Part shown: positions 46,442-55,209 of the stretch, in pieces
Numbering within the stretch: the stretch's first letter is position 1
How the letters are laid out: every line of letters starts with the position of its first letter
NCBI GenBank assembly: GCA_041685115.1
Contig: JAWLGK010000003.1
Coordinates: 1-64,000, forward strand
Length of the DNA: 64,000 nucleotides
Source of the DNA: JALOAT01 sp041685115
Lineage (GTDB): Bacteria; Pseudomonadota; Gammaproteobacteria; Thiohalomonadales; Thiohalomonadaceae
Direction: 5' to 3'
Notes under the pieces: generated by a model
Told to the model about the DNA's origin: nothing
What the model saw: only the letters and a program-made list of their open reading frames with translations
Databases searched by the model: none
Position numbers and translations under genes: made by a program

Positions 46442-47053
46442 TCACCCCTCCGCCAGCGGCACAATCCAGATGCGCCGGAAGGCCACGGGCGAGCCGTGGT
46501 CCTGGAGCAGCAGGGGGCCGGGGGCGAGCAGGTCTTCGTCGAGTGCGCCCGGGGTGGGGGCGGGCAGGGCGAGGTTGTTGTGGATGACCAGTCCATTCAG
46601 GAAAACCGTGATGCGTGCCGCGTCGATCCCTTGGGCCGTTTCGCGCGGTGCGCGGAACACCACCTCGAAGGTCTGCCAGGTGGAAGGCGCTTTGGCGGCG
46701 TTCACCAACGGCGCGGCAACGCTGTACACGGCCCCGCAATCGCGCGGGCCCGGTTTCTTGACACCCCAAGAATCGAGGATCTGCAGCTCGTAGCGGCCTT
46801 GCAGGTACACGCCGCTGTTCGCTTTATCCTGGCCTTTGGCACGCGGCATGTCGGGACAGCGGAATTCCAGGTGCAGGAAGGCGTCACGGAACGTGGCGTG
46901 GGTCATGATGTCGCCCGTGCCAGGCAATACCTCGAGGAAGCCGCCTTCCACTTTCCACTGCGGCGGGCCACCTTTCCGGGCTTCCCAGTCGGCCGCGGCC
47001 TTGCCAGCGAAAAGCACCCTGGCACTGGGGGGAGGAGTGGTACGCGTCTCCAC
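46442..47053 (-). CDS. DUF1080 / 3-keto-disaccharide hydrolase domain protein
   Basis: 203 residues without a clear signal peptide. The fold belongs to the concanavalin-like DUF1080 group: a WKVEGGFLEVLPGTGDIMTH block (residue about 33), RDAFLHLEFRCPDMPRAKGQ, NSGVYLQGRYELQILDSWG and a C-terminal LLLQDHGSPVAFRRIWIVPL with the conserved D/H and R/N residues. Family members hydrolyse 3-ketoglycosides or are simply sugar-binding. It sits alone, opposite to dnaE and accA, and its start is not obviously tied to another gene. Substrate is unknown. Confidence 0.87.
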   Translation of the reverse strand: METRTTPPPSARVLFAGKAAADWEARKGGPPQWKVEGGFLEVLPGTGDIMTHATFRDAFLHLEFRCPDMPRAKGQDKANSGVYLQGRYELQILDSWGVKKPGPRDCGAVYSVAAPLVNAAKAPSTWQTFEVVFRAPRETAQGIDAARITVFLNGLVIHNNLALPAPTPGALDEDLLAPGPLLLQDHGSPVAFRRIWIVPLAEG

Positions 47054-47213
47054 GAAAATCCCTGTCGTCGCCCGTTCCTGCCCCTTACCTTAGAACCGCC
47101 CGGGGGGCGCGCAAGGGGCCGCTCCGGTATACAGGCGAGGACGCTGATAGTAGAATCCCGGCCCACGCATGGGCGGTTTCCGCCGCATTCCGCCAAAAAA
47201 ACACAATCGGAAC

Positions 47214-48173
47214 ATGAACCTGAATTTTCTCGATTTCGAGCAGCCGATCGCCGAGCTGGAAGCCAAGATCGAAGAGTTGCGCTACGTGGGCGACGACAAC
47301 GAGATCAACATCAGCGAGGAGATCGCCCGCCTCGAAGGCAAGAGCCGCGCGCTTACCGAAAGCATCTTCGCCAATCTGAAACCCTGGCAGATCGCCCAGC
47401 TCGCGCGCCATCCGCAGCGCCCGTATACGCTCGATTACATCCAGCACCTGTTCACGGATTTCGAAGAGCTGCACGGCGATCGTGCCTTCGCCGACGACCC
47501 TTCCATCGTGGGCGGTATCGCGCGCCTCGACGGCAGGCCGGTGATGATCATCGGCCAGCAGAAGGGTCGCGACACCAAGCAGAAGATCTACCGCAATTTC
47601 GGCATGCCGCGCCCCGAGGGTTATCGCAAGGCCATGCGCCTCATGCACATGGCAGAGCGCTTCCGGCTGCCCATCGTCACCTTCATCGACACCCCGGGCG
47701 CCTATCCGGGCGTCGGTGCGGAGGAGCGCGGCCAGAGCGAGGCCATCGCGCGCAACCTGTTCGTGATGGCGCGGCTCAAGACGCCCATCGTCTGCACGGT
47801 GATTGGCGAGGGCGGCTCCGGCGGCGCACTGGCCATCGGCGTGGGCGACCGGGTGATGATGCTGCAGTACAGCACCTATTCGGTCATCTCCCCCGAGGGC
47901 TGTGCCTCCATTCTGTGGAAGAGCGCCGACAAGGCGCCGGAGGCGGCCGAATCCCTGGGCATCACCTCCGGCCGCTTGAAGGAACTCGGTCTCATCGACC
48001 GCGTCATCGCCGAGCCGCTGGGCGGTGCCCACCGCGAGCCTGTCGCTGCGGCGCGCAATGTGAAGGAAGCGCTCCTGGAGAGCCTGGACCTGCTCGGCGC
48101 CACGCCCATCGACAAACTGGTCGATCAGCGCTACCGCCGCATCATGGGCTACGGTAACTTCACCGAGGCCTGA
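47214..48173 (+). CDS. accA: Acetyl-CoA carboxylase carboxyltransferase subunit alpha
   Basis: 319 residues from the ATG at 47214 (MNLNFLDFEQPIAELEAKIE), the usual AccA start. Motifs include the acetyl-CoA/biotin contacts PIVTFIDTPGAYPGVGAEER and GEGGSGGALAIGVGDRVMM, and SPEGCASILWKSADKAPEAA near the C-terminal half. With AccD it transfers the carboxyl group from biotin to acetyl-CoA, the committed step in fatty-acid synthesis. Its stop overlaps a possible tilS start (TGATG). The dnaE-accA order is typical of gammaproteobacteria. Confidence 0.97.
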   Translation: MNLNFLDFEQPIAELEAKIEELRYVGDDNEINISEEIARLEGKSRALTESIFANLKPWQIAQLARHPQRPYTLDYIQHLFTDFEELHGDRAFADDPSIVGGIARLDGRPVMIIGQQKGRDTKQKIYRNFGMPRPEGYRKAMRLMHMAERFRLPIVTFIDTPGAYPGVGAEERGQSEAIARNLFVMARLKTPIVCTVIGEGGSGGALAIGVGDRVMMLQYSTYSVISPEGCASILWKSADKAPEAAESLGITSGRLKELGLIDRVIAEPLGGAHREPVAAARNVKEALLESLDLLGATPIDKLVDQRYRRIMGYGNFTEA

Positions 48174-48208
48174 TGCGGGGCGGCCGCGGTCGACCCGCGG
48201 ATGCCGTC

Positions 48209-49570
48209 ATGGATTTCGAACCTCCACTATTGCTCCCCCTGTTGCGCCGGCTGCCGCCGGCGCAACGTTATCTGGTCGCCTTCAGCGGCGGCTGCGATTC
48301 CACCGTCCTGCTCCATGCCCTACGGGCCCTGCACGTGGAGCTTTCCGTGCCCTTGCTCGCCCTGCACGTGGACCATGGGCTACAGACACCCTCGGCCCGC
48401 TGGGCGGAGCACTGCGCCCGGCAGTGCGCGCACTGGCAGGTGCCCTGCGAATGCCGGCGCGTGGATGCCCGGGCCATCCCCGGCGAAAGCCGCGAAGCGG
48501 CGGCGCGACGGGCCCGTTATGACGCCCTCGCCGAGGCCATGCGCCCCGGTGACATCCTGCTCACCGCCCATCACCAGGACGATCAGGCCGAGACCTTTTT
48601 GTTGCAACTGCTACGCGGCGCGGGACCGCGCGGTCTGGCGGCCATGCCCGCCTGCGTGACCTTCGGCAAGGGGCACCTGGCCCGGCCACTGCTCGGCTTT
48701 TCCCGACGGCAGCTGTGCGGCTACGCACGTCGCCAGGGGCTTGCCTGGATCGACGACCCCAGCAATTTCGATACGGCCTTCGATCGCAATTTTCTGCGCA
48801 ATACCGTCCTGCCGCCGCTCGTGGCGCGCTGGCCGGCCGCTATGCAGGTCATCGCGCGCGCCAGCGCGCACCAGGGTGAGGCCGCCCACTTGCTGGACGA
48901 ACTGGCGGCCGAGGATCTTGGCCGCCTGCAATCCGGGGATGCGCTGCACATTGCCGGACTGCGCGCGCTTTCCGGGGCGCGCGCCCGCAATCTGCTCCGC
49001 TACTGGATCCGCAGCCTGGGGCTGCCCGTGCCGGACGCCGGAAGGGCGCAGCGTATCCTCGACGAGGTGGTGTGCGCCCGTGAGGATGCCACGCCGCGGG
49101 TGAGCTGGCGGGGCGCCGAGGCGCGCCGCTACCGCGATCGCCTGTTCGTGCTCCCGCCCCTGCCGCCGGTGCCCGCGGCAGGCTTTTCGTGGGATGGCCG
49201 TACGGCCCTGATGGTGCCCGGCCTCGGCATGCTGGAGGCAGTTGAGGCGCCCGGCGGGCTGGACCCGGCGTGGCGTGGCGCGCGGCTCCAGGTGCGTTTC
49301 GGTGTTGCGGGCGAGCATTGCCGTCCGGCTGGCCGCGCCCATCACCAGAGCCTGAAAAAACTCTGGCAGGAGGCGAGCGTGCCGCCGTGGGAGCGTGAGC
49401 GCACGCCGCTTGTTTATGTGGACGGCGTGCTCGCAGCGGTGGGCGAGCGCTGGATCTGCGCGGAATTCGCCGCGCCGGCGCAGGAAAAGGGATGGATGCC
49501 ACTTTGGCGGCCCTTTGCCATTGAAACGACTTCCCAAAAAGACGACAATTTGTCGGGCCCCGCGCCTTAG
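48209..49570 (+). CDS. tilS: tRNA(Ile)-lysidine synthase
   Basis: 453 residues from the ATG at 48209 (MDFEPPLLLPLLRRL). An in-frame ATG at 48173, overlapping the accA stop and with GAGG just before it, could start translation 12 residues earlier. The P-loop motif FSGGCDSTVLLHAL and the HHQDDQAETFLLQLLRGAGP block are diagnostic of TilS, and the C-terminal TilS domain (about residues 340-440) is present. The enzyme changes C34 of tRNA-Ile(CAU) to lysidine so that it reads AUA. It is the gene before pyrG. Confidence 0.95.
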   Translation: MDFEPPLLLPLLRRLPPAQRYLVAFSGGCDSTVLLHALRALHVELSVPLLALHVDHGLQTPSARWAEHCARQCAHWQVPCECRRVDARAIPGESREAAARRARYDALAEAMRPGDILLTAHHQDDQAETFLLQLLRGAGPRGLAAMPACVTFGKGHLARPLLGFSRRQLCGYARRQGLAWIDDPSNFDTAFDRNFLRNTVLPPLVARWPAAMQVIARASAHQGEAAHLLDELAAEDLGRLQSGDALHIAGLRALSGARARNLLRYWIRSLGLPVPDAGRAQRILDEVVCAREDATPRVSWRGAEARRYRDRLFVLPPLPPVPAAGFSWDGRTALMVPGLGMLEAVEAPGGLDPAWRGARLQVRFGVAGEHCRPAGRAHHQSLKKLWQEASVPPWERERTPLVYVDGVLAAVGERWICAEFAAPAQEKGWMPLWRPFAIETTSQKDDNLSGPAP

Positions 49571-49648
49571 CCCGGATTCGCGCCATATCAGCAACGGCGC
49601 GGAGAAATCCCGGTTAGTCCTCCCCGTCTTTTTCCGAAGCCAGACTTG

Positions 49649-51283
49649 ATGACCAAGTACGTTTTCATTACGGGTGGTGTCGTTTCTTCTCTCGGGAAGG
49701 GCATCGCTTCCGCCTCGCTTGCCGCGCTTCTGGAAGCGCGCGGCCTCAAGGTCACTCTGCTCAAGCTCGATCCCTACATCAATGTGGATCCGGGCACCAT
49801 GAGCCCGTTCCAGCACGGCGAGGTGTTCGTCACCGAAGACGGTGCGGAGACCGACCTGGATCTCGGTCACTACGAGCGTTTCGTCCGCACTACCATGACG
49901 AAGCGCAACAACTTCACCACCGGCCGCATCTACGAGAACGTCATCCGCAAGGAGCGCCGCGGCGATTATCTCGGCGGCACGGTGCAGGTGATCCCGCACA
50001 TCACCGACGAGATCAAGCGCTGCATCAAGGCCGGTGCCGAAGGCTACGACGTGGCCATGGTGGAGATCGGCGGCACGGTGGGCGACATCGAGTCCCTGCC
50101 GTTTCTCGAGACCATCCGCCAGATGGGCGTGGAGCTCGGGCACGACAACGTGCTGTACATGCACCTGACCCTGCTGCCCTACATCCCCACCGCCGGCGAA
50201 CTGAAGACCAAGCCCACCCAACACTCGGTGAAGGAGCTGCGCTCCATCGGTATCCAGCCCGACATCCTGGTGTGCCGCGCCGATCGGCCGCTGCCCGAGG
50301 ACGAGAAGGGCAAGATCGCGCTGTTTACCAATGTGGAAGAGCGCGCCGTCATCGGCCTGGAGGACGTGGACACCATCTACAAGATTCCACTGCGCCTGCA
50401 CGCACAGCACCTCGATGACATCGTGGTCGGGAAACTGCGCATCGCTGCGCCGCCGGCCGATCTCGCGGAATGGGAACGCGTGGTGGAGGCCATGGCCCAT
50501 CCCACGGGCCAGGTAAGCATCGCCATGGTCGGCAAGTACGTGGACCTGACCGAATCCTACAAGTCCCTGTCCGAGGCCCTCATCCACGCCGGCATCCACA
50601 CCCGCACCAAGGTGAAGATCGTCTACGTGGACTCCGAGGAGATCGAAAAACACGGCACGGACATGCTCAAGGGCATGGACGCGATCCTGGTCCCCGGCGG
50701 TTTCGGCGAACGCGGCGTGGAAGGCAAGATCCGCACCGTGCGTTACGCGCGCGAGAACAAGATCCCGTACCTCGGCATCTGCCTCGGTATGCAGGTGGCC
50801 GTGATCGAATACGCGCGCGACGTGGCCGGACTCGAAGGCGCCCACAGCACCGAATTCCGTCAGAACTGCGCGCATCCGGTGATCGCCATGATTACCGAGT
50901 GGACCACGGCCGAAGGCAACGTCGAGAAACGCACCGCCGGCTCCGATCTGGGCGGCAGCATGCGCCTGGGCGGTCAGCAGTGCCGCTTGGCGGACGGTTC
51001 GCGGGTGCGCGCCATCTACGGCAAGGATGTGATCGTCGAGCGCCATCGCCATCGTTACGAATTCAACAACGGCTATCGCGACAGGCTCATCGAGGCGGGC
51101 CTGCGCGTGACCGGCGCCTCCATGGACAACAACCTGGTGGAGGTCATCGAGCTGGCCGATCATCCCTGGTTCGTGGCCTGCCAGTTCCACCCGGAGTTCA
51201 CCTCCACGCCGCGGGATGGCCACCCGCTCTTCACGGGCTTCGTGAAGGCCGCCCGTGAGCAGAAGGAGCGCACCGGTCAATGA
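49649..51283 (+). CDS. pyrG: CTP synthase
   Basis: 544 residues from the ATG at 49649 (MTKYVFITGGVVSSLGKGIA). The N-terminal synthase domain has the P-loop GVVSSLGKG and the CTP/UTP contacts (PYINVDPGTMSPFQHGEVFV). The C-terminal class I amidotransferase has the nucleophile in YLGICLGMQVAVIEY and the His/Glu pair in CQFHPEFTSTPRDGH. It makes CTP from UTP with glutamine. Its stop overlaps the kdsA start (ATGA), so CTP synthase is made with the Kdo enzyme. Confidence 0.98.
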   Translation: MTKYVFITGGVVSSLGKGIASASLAALLEARGLKVTLLKLDPYINVDPGTMSPFQHGEVFVTEDGAETDLDLGHYERFVRTTMTKRNNFTTGRIYENVIRKERRGDYLGGTVQVIPHITDEIKRCIKAGAEGYDVAMVEIGGTVGDIESLPFLETIRQMGVELGHDNVLYMHLTLLPYIPTAGELKTKPTQHSVKELRSIGIQPDILVCRADRPLPEDEKGKIALFTNVEERAVIGLEDVDTIYKIPLRLHAQHLDDIVVGKLRIAAPPADLAEWERVVEAMAHPTGQVSIAMVGKYVDLTESYKSLSEALIHAGIHTRTKVKIVYVDSEEIEKHGTDMLKGMDAILVPGGFGERGVEGKIRTVRYARENKIPYLGICLGMQVAVIEYARDVAGLEGAHSTEFRQNCAHPVIAMITEWTTAEGNVEKRTAGSDLGGSMRLGGQQCRLADGSRVRAIYGKDVIVERHRHRYEFNNGYRDRLIEAGLRVTGASMDNNLVEVIELADHPWFVACQFHPEFTSTPRDGHPLFTGFVKAAREQKERTGQ

Positions 51284-52113
51284 AGCTCTGCGGCCACGAG
51301 GTCGGCCTCGACCAGCCGTTGTTTCTCATCGCCGGCCCCTGCGTCATCGAGAGCGAGGGGCTGGTCCTGGAAATCGCCGGCACGATTCAGGAAATCACCG
51401 AAGCCCTCGGCATTCCTTACGTGTTCAAGGCCTCGTACGATAAAGCCAACCGCACCTCGTCGAAGAGCTTCCGCGGCCCCGGGCTGGAACAGGGCCTGCG
51501 CATCCTCGAGAAGGTGCGCACGGAACTGAACCTGCCGGTGCTCACCGACGTGCACGAAGACACGCCGCTGGACGAAGTGGCCGCGGTGGTGGACGTGTTG
51601 CAGACCCCTGCCTTCCTGTGCCGCCAGACCAATTTCATCCAGGCGGTGGCGCGCCAGGGCAGGCCCGTGAACATCAAGAAGGGCCAGTTCCTCGCCCCCT
51701 GGGATATGCAGAACGTGGTGCAGAAGGCGCGCGAAGCGGGCAACGACCAGATCATGGTCTGCGAACGCGGCGTGTCCTTCGGTTACAACACGCTGGTCTC
51801 GGACATGCGCGGCCTCGCCATCATGCGCGACACCGGCTGCCCGGTGGTCTACGACGCCACCCATTCGGTGCAGCAGCCGGGCGGGCAGGGCGCCAGCTCG
51901 GGCGGACAGCGCGAGTTCGTGCCGGTACTGGCACGTGCCGCGGTGGCCAGCGGCATCGCCGGCCTGTTCATGGAGACCCATCCGAACCCGGAACAGGCCC
52001 TCAGCGACGGGCCCAATTCCTGGCCGCTGGGCCGCCTGCGCGAGCTCCTCGAAACCTTGCAGCAGATCGATGTCGTGGTGAAGGCGCGGGGGTTTGCCGA
52101 AGCTACACTTTGA
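51280..52113 (+). CDS. kdsA: 3-deoxy-8-phosphooctulonate synthase (Kdo-8-P synthase)
   Basis: 277 residues. Diagnostic blocks are FLIAGPCVIESEGLVLEIAG, FKASYDKANRTSSKSFRGPG, PVLTDVHEDTP, NIKKGQFLAPWDM and THSVQQPGGQGASSGGQREF. The enzyme joins phosphoenolpyruvate and arabinose-5-phosphate, the first step of Kdo for lipopolysaccharide. Gene coupling with pyrG upstream and enolase downstream, which supplies phosphoenolpyruvate, is conserved in gammaproteobacteria. Confidence 0.98.
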   Translation: MKLCGHEVGLDQPLFLIAGPCVIESEGLVLEIAGTIQEITEALGIPYVFKASYDKANRTSSKSFRGPGLEQGLRILEKVRTELNLPVLTDVHEDTPLDEVAAVVDVLQTPAFLCRQTNFIQAVARQGRPVNIKKGQFLAPWDMQNVVQKAREAGNDQIMVCERGVSFGYNTLVSDMRGLAIMRDTGCPVVYDATHSVQQPGGQGASSGGQREFVPVLARAAVASGIAGLFMETHPNPEQALSDGPNSWPLGRLRELLETLQQIDVVVKARGFAEATL

Positions 52114-52195
52114 ACCAGTTCCGCGGGGATTCGCGGAGCGGGGCACATGCCCATCGGGAACATCAAGAAGCAATAATCAGGACTACGGAGTTTTC

Positions 52196-53497
52196 ATGTC
52201 TCAGAACAAAACCCAGATCGTTGACGTGCGCGCCCGGGAAATCATCGACTCCCGCGGCAATCCCACCGTCGAGGCCGACGTGATCCTGGCCGGCGGCACC
52301 ATCGGCCGCGCGGCGGTGCCCTCCGGCGCCTCCACGGGCTCACGCGAGGCCATCGAGCTGCGCGACGGCGACAAGGGCCGTTACCTCGGCAAGGGCGTGC
52401 TGAGGGCCGTCGAGAACGTCAACCGCACCCTCCGTGACGCCCTGGTGGGCAAGGATGCCCGTGAGCAGGCCGAACTCGATCGCATCATGATCGAGGCGGA
52501 CGGCACGCCTAACAAGGCGAATCTGGGCGCCAACGCCATCCTCTCCGTGTCCCTGGCCGCCGCCAAGGCCTCCGCGGCCGCCCTCGACCTGCCGCTGTAC
52601 CGCTACCTGAACCGGGACGACAAGACCTTCACCCTGCCGGTGCCGATGATGAACATCATCAACGGCGGCGCCCATGCGGACAACAGCGTCGACCTGCAGG
52701 AATTCATGATCATGCCGGTGGGCGCGCCGAGCATTTCGGAAGCGCTGCGCCAAGGCGCCGAGATCTTCCACACCCTGAAGAAGGTGCTGCACGGCAAGGG
52801 CATGGCCACCGCCGTGGGCGACGAAGGCGGTTTCGCCCCCAACCTGCCATCCAATGAATCGGCCCTGGAGGTGATCCTCGAGGCCATCGAGAAGGCCGGT
52901 TACACGGCCGGCAAGGACGTGATGATCGCCCTCGACGCCGCCAGCTCCGAGTTCTACAAGGACGGCCAGTACGTGCTCGGCTCCGAGAACAAGAGCCTGT
53001 CGTCGGCCGAGTTCACCGACTACCTGGCCGACTGGGTCGACCGTTACCCGATCATCTCCATCGAAGACGGTATGGCCGAGCAGGACTGGGACGGCTGGAA
53101 GCTGCTCACCGAAAAGGTCGGTGGCAAGATCCAGCTGGTGGGCGACGACCTGTTCGTCACCAACACCGCCATCTTCAAGGAAGGCATCGACAAGGGCATC
53201 GCCAACTCGATCCTCATCAAGGTCAACCAGATCGGCACCCTCACCGAGACCCTGGCCGCCATCCAGATGGCCAAGGACGCCGGCTACACCGCCGTCATCT
53301 CGCACCGCTCCGGCGAGACCGAGGACACCACCATCGCCGACCTGGCGGTGGCCACCGGCGCCGGCCAGATCAAGACCGGCTCCATGTCGCGCTCCGACCG
53401 CATCGCCAAGTACAACCGCCTGCTGCGCATCGAAGAGGCGCTGGGCGACAAGGCCATGTACCCGGGGCGGTCTGCCTTCTACAACTTGAAGGGTTGA
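52196..53497 (+). CDS. eno: Enolase
   Basis: 433 residues from the ATG at 52196, with CGGAG six bases upstream; the ORF is open upstream through the kdsA end but has no family support there. It has the N-terminal REIIDSRGNPTVEADVILAG, metal-binding GGFAPNLPSNE and ISIEDGMAEQDWDGW, the signature ILIKVNQIGTLTETLAA and the C-terminal VISHRSGETEDTTIADLAVA. The enzyme makes phosphoenolpyruvate from 2-phosphoglycerate, feeding kdsA just upstream. Confidence 0.98.
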   Translation: MSQNKTQIVDVRAREIIDSRGNPTVEADVILAGGTIGRAAVPSGASTGSREAIELRDGDKGRYLGKGVLRAVENVNRTLRDALVGKDAREQAELDRIMIEADGTPNKANLGANAILSVSLAAAKASAAALDLPLYRYLNRDDKTFTLPVPMMNIINGGAHADNSVDLQEFMIMPVGAPSISEALRQGAEIFHTLKKVLHGKGMATAVGDEGGFAPNLPSNESALEVILEAIEKAGYTAGKDVMIALDAASSEFYKDGQYVLGSENKSLSSAEFTDYLADWVDRYPIISIEDGMAEQDWDGWKLLTEKVGGKIQLVGDDLFVTNTAIFKEGIDKGIANSILIKVNQIGTLTETLAAIQMAKDAGYTAVISHRSGETEDTTIADLAVATGAGQIKTGSMSRSDRIAKYNRLLRIEEALGDKAMYPGRSAFYNLKG

Positions 53498-53643
53498 GAA
53501 CATCAACCACGGAGGCCACGGCGTACACGGAGAGGAATCAGGAGGCGGAGGTGAAATACCGCTGTTTCCCGTCTGCTCACGGCGGATTCCTCCGTGGCCT
53601 CCACGGCTTCCGTGGTTAAACGCGCTTAGCGGCGGACGGCAGG
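53498..53643. repeat. Inverted repeat of CCACGGAGGCCACGG elements between eno and ftsB
   Basis: CCACGGAGGCCACGG (about 53509) faces CCTCCGTGGCCTCCACGG (about 53590) across about 70 bases. The same kind of element lies at 21440. It could form a long stem in the eno-ftsB transcript and may attenuate or stabilise it. Confidence 0.65.
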
Positions 53644-53916
53644 ATGAGGACTCTGATAGCGACACTGCTCGTGGTTTTCGTCCTGCTCCAGTATCGCCTT
53701 TGGTTTGGCGACAGCAGCCTCGTCAAGGTCTGGCAGCTCAAACAGGCCTTGGCCGAACAACAAAACGAAAACCAACGGCTCAGCGAACGCAATCGCGCGC
53801 TGGAGGCCGAAGTGCGTGACCTGAAAGAAGGCGTTGCGGCCATCGAGGAGCGCGCCCGTACAGAGCTGGGCATGATCAGGGATGGCGAGACCTTCTATCA
53901 GGTGGTGGAGGAGTAG
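53644..53916 (+). CDS. ftsB: Cell division protein FtsB
   Basis: 90 residues. One membrane helix near the N-terminus (TLIATLLVVFVLLQYRLWFG) is followed by a coiled coil (about 28-70, LKQALAEQQNENQRLSERNR) and the C-terminal block ARTELGMIRDGETFYQVVE typical of FtsB/DivIC. It joins FtsL and FtsQ at the septum. Order eno-ftsB-ispD is the classic gammaproteobacterial one. The ATG at 53644 lies directly after a GGCAGG. Confidence 0.95.
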   Translation: MRTLIATLLVVFVLLQYRLWFGDSSLVKVWQLKQALAEQQNENQRLSERNRALEAEVRDLKEGVAAIEERARTELGMIRDGETFYQVVEE

Positions 53917-54630
53917 GTGTCCCGTTCGGTCCCCCGTTGTTTCGCCGTGGTGCCCGCGGCTGGCGTCGGTCGTCGCATGGGCGCCGACATCCCCAAGCAA
54001 TACCTGCCCCTCGCCGGGCGCACGGTCATCGAACACACCCTGACGCGCATCACCGCCCATCCGCGCATTGCGGCAACGGTGGTCGCCGTCAGTGCGGGCG
54101 ATGGCTACTGGCCCGAACTCGCCCCGCGTTTCCATGCCGCAGCGCTCCACCTCGCTGAAGGCGGCACCGAACGCTGCCACTCCGTGCTCAACGCCCTGGA
54201 ATATCTGACGACCCTGGCCGATGAACATGACTGGGTGCTGGTGCACGATGCGGCGCGCCCGTGCATCCGCGCCGCCGACATCGAGCGTCTGGTCCACACC
54301 TTGATCGATCACCCCGTCGGCGGTCTGCTGGGCCTGCCCCTGACCGATACGGTCAAGCGCGCCGACGCCCGCGACGAGGTGCTCCAGACGGTCAGCCGCG
54401 AGGGCCTGTGGCGTGCCCTCACGCCGCAGATGTTCCGCTTCGGTCCGTTGCGCGAGGCCCTGCGTGACGCCCTGGCCGCCGATCGCCTGGTCACCGACGA
54501 GGCGGCGGCCATGGAGCTGGCCGGACACCGGCCGCGCATGGTGGAAGGGCAGGCGGACAACATCAAGATCACCCGCCCCGGAGATCTGCTCCTGGCCGAA
54601 CTTTATCTGCAATTGCAGGCGCGGGAATAG
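53917..54630 (+). CDS. ispD: 2-C-methyl-D-erythritol 4-phosphate cytidylyltransferase
   Basis: 237 residues starting at GTG 53917, immediately after the ftsB stop, with GGAGGAG in the end of ftsB as ribosome site. The nucleotide-binding loop PAAGVGRRMGADIPKQYLPL, the WVLVHDAARPCI block and the C-terminal VTDEAAAMELAGHRPRMVEG are typical. It makes CDP-ME from MEP and CTP in the MEP isoprenoid route. Confidence 0.96.
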   Translation: MSRSVPRCFAVVPAAGVGRRMGADIPKQYLPLAGRTVIEHTLTRITAHPRIAATVVAVSAGDGYWPELAPRFHAAALHLAEGGTERCHSVLNALEYLTTLADEHDWVLVHDAARPCIRAADIERLVHTLIDHPVGGLLGLPLTDTVKRADARDEVLQTVSREGLWRALTPQMFRFGPLREALRDALAADRLVTDEAAAMELAGHRPRMVEGQADNIKITRPGDLLLAELYLQLQARE

Positions 54631-54723
54631 AAGAAATTCAACGCATAGGCGCAGAAGGCACAGAGGACACAAAGATCCTGCTGCGCGCCTTCACGCTTCG
54701 GAACCTTGGTGGTGGCAAACACA

Positions 54724-55209
54724 ATGACGAGTCTGCGCATTGGGCATGGGTTTGATGCACATCGCTTCGGCGAGGGGGATCACGTGGTGATCGGCGGCGT
54801 GCGCATTCCGCACAGCCAGGGCATGCTGGCGCACTCCGATGGTGATGTGCTGGTCCACGCCCTGTGCGACGCGCTGCTCGGCGCCGCCGCCCTGGGCGAT
54901 ATCGGCAAGCACTTCCCGGACAGCAGCGCCGAGTTCAAGGGCATCGACAGCCGCATCCTGTTGCGGCGCACCGTGGATGCCGTGGCGGCGAAGGGCTATC
55001 GGGTGACGAACGTGGATACCACGCTGGTGGCGCAGGCGCCGCGCATGGCAGGTCACATCGAGGCCATGGTGGCCAATCTCGCCGATGACCTGCGCATGGC
55101 GCGCGACGCGGTGAACGTGAAGGCGACCACCACGGAGCGCATGGGTTTTACGGGCCGTGGCGAAGGCATCGCCGCCTATGCAGTGGTCCTCATCGAGTGC
55201 GCGCGATGA
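54724..55209 (+). CDS. ispF: 2-C-methyl-D-erythritol 2,4-cyclodiphosphate synthase
   Basis: 161 residues from the ATG at 54724 (MTSLRIGHGFDAHRFGEGDH). The zinc and substrate residues lie in GHGFDAHRF, HSDGDVLVHALCDALLGA and FPDSSAEFKGIDSRILLR; ATTTERMGFTGRGEGIAAYA closes the trimer site. It converts CDP-ME-2P to MEcPP. It overlaps truD by an ATGA. Confidence 0.97.
   Translation: MTSLRIGHGFDAHRFGEGDHVVIGGVRIPHSQGMLAHSDGDVLVHALCDALLGAAALGDIGKHFPDSSAEFKGIDSRILLRRTVDAVAAKGYRVTNVDTTLVAQAPRMAGHIEAMVANLADDLRMARDAVNVKATTTERMGFTGRGEGIAAYAVVLIECAR

Noticed and set aside
48611..51280. 889-codon minus-strand ORF antisense to tilS and pyrG
   Set aside because: It lies opposite two clear housekeeping genes, and its residue mix (rich in His, Ala, Gly, Asp and Val) is typical of a GC-rich shadow frame.
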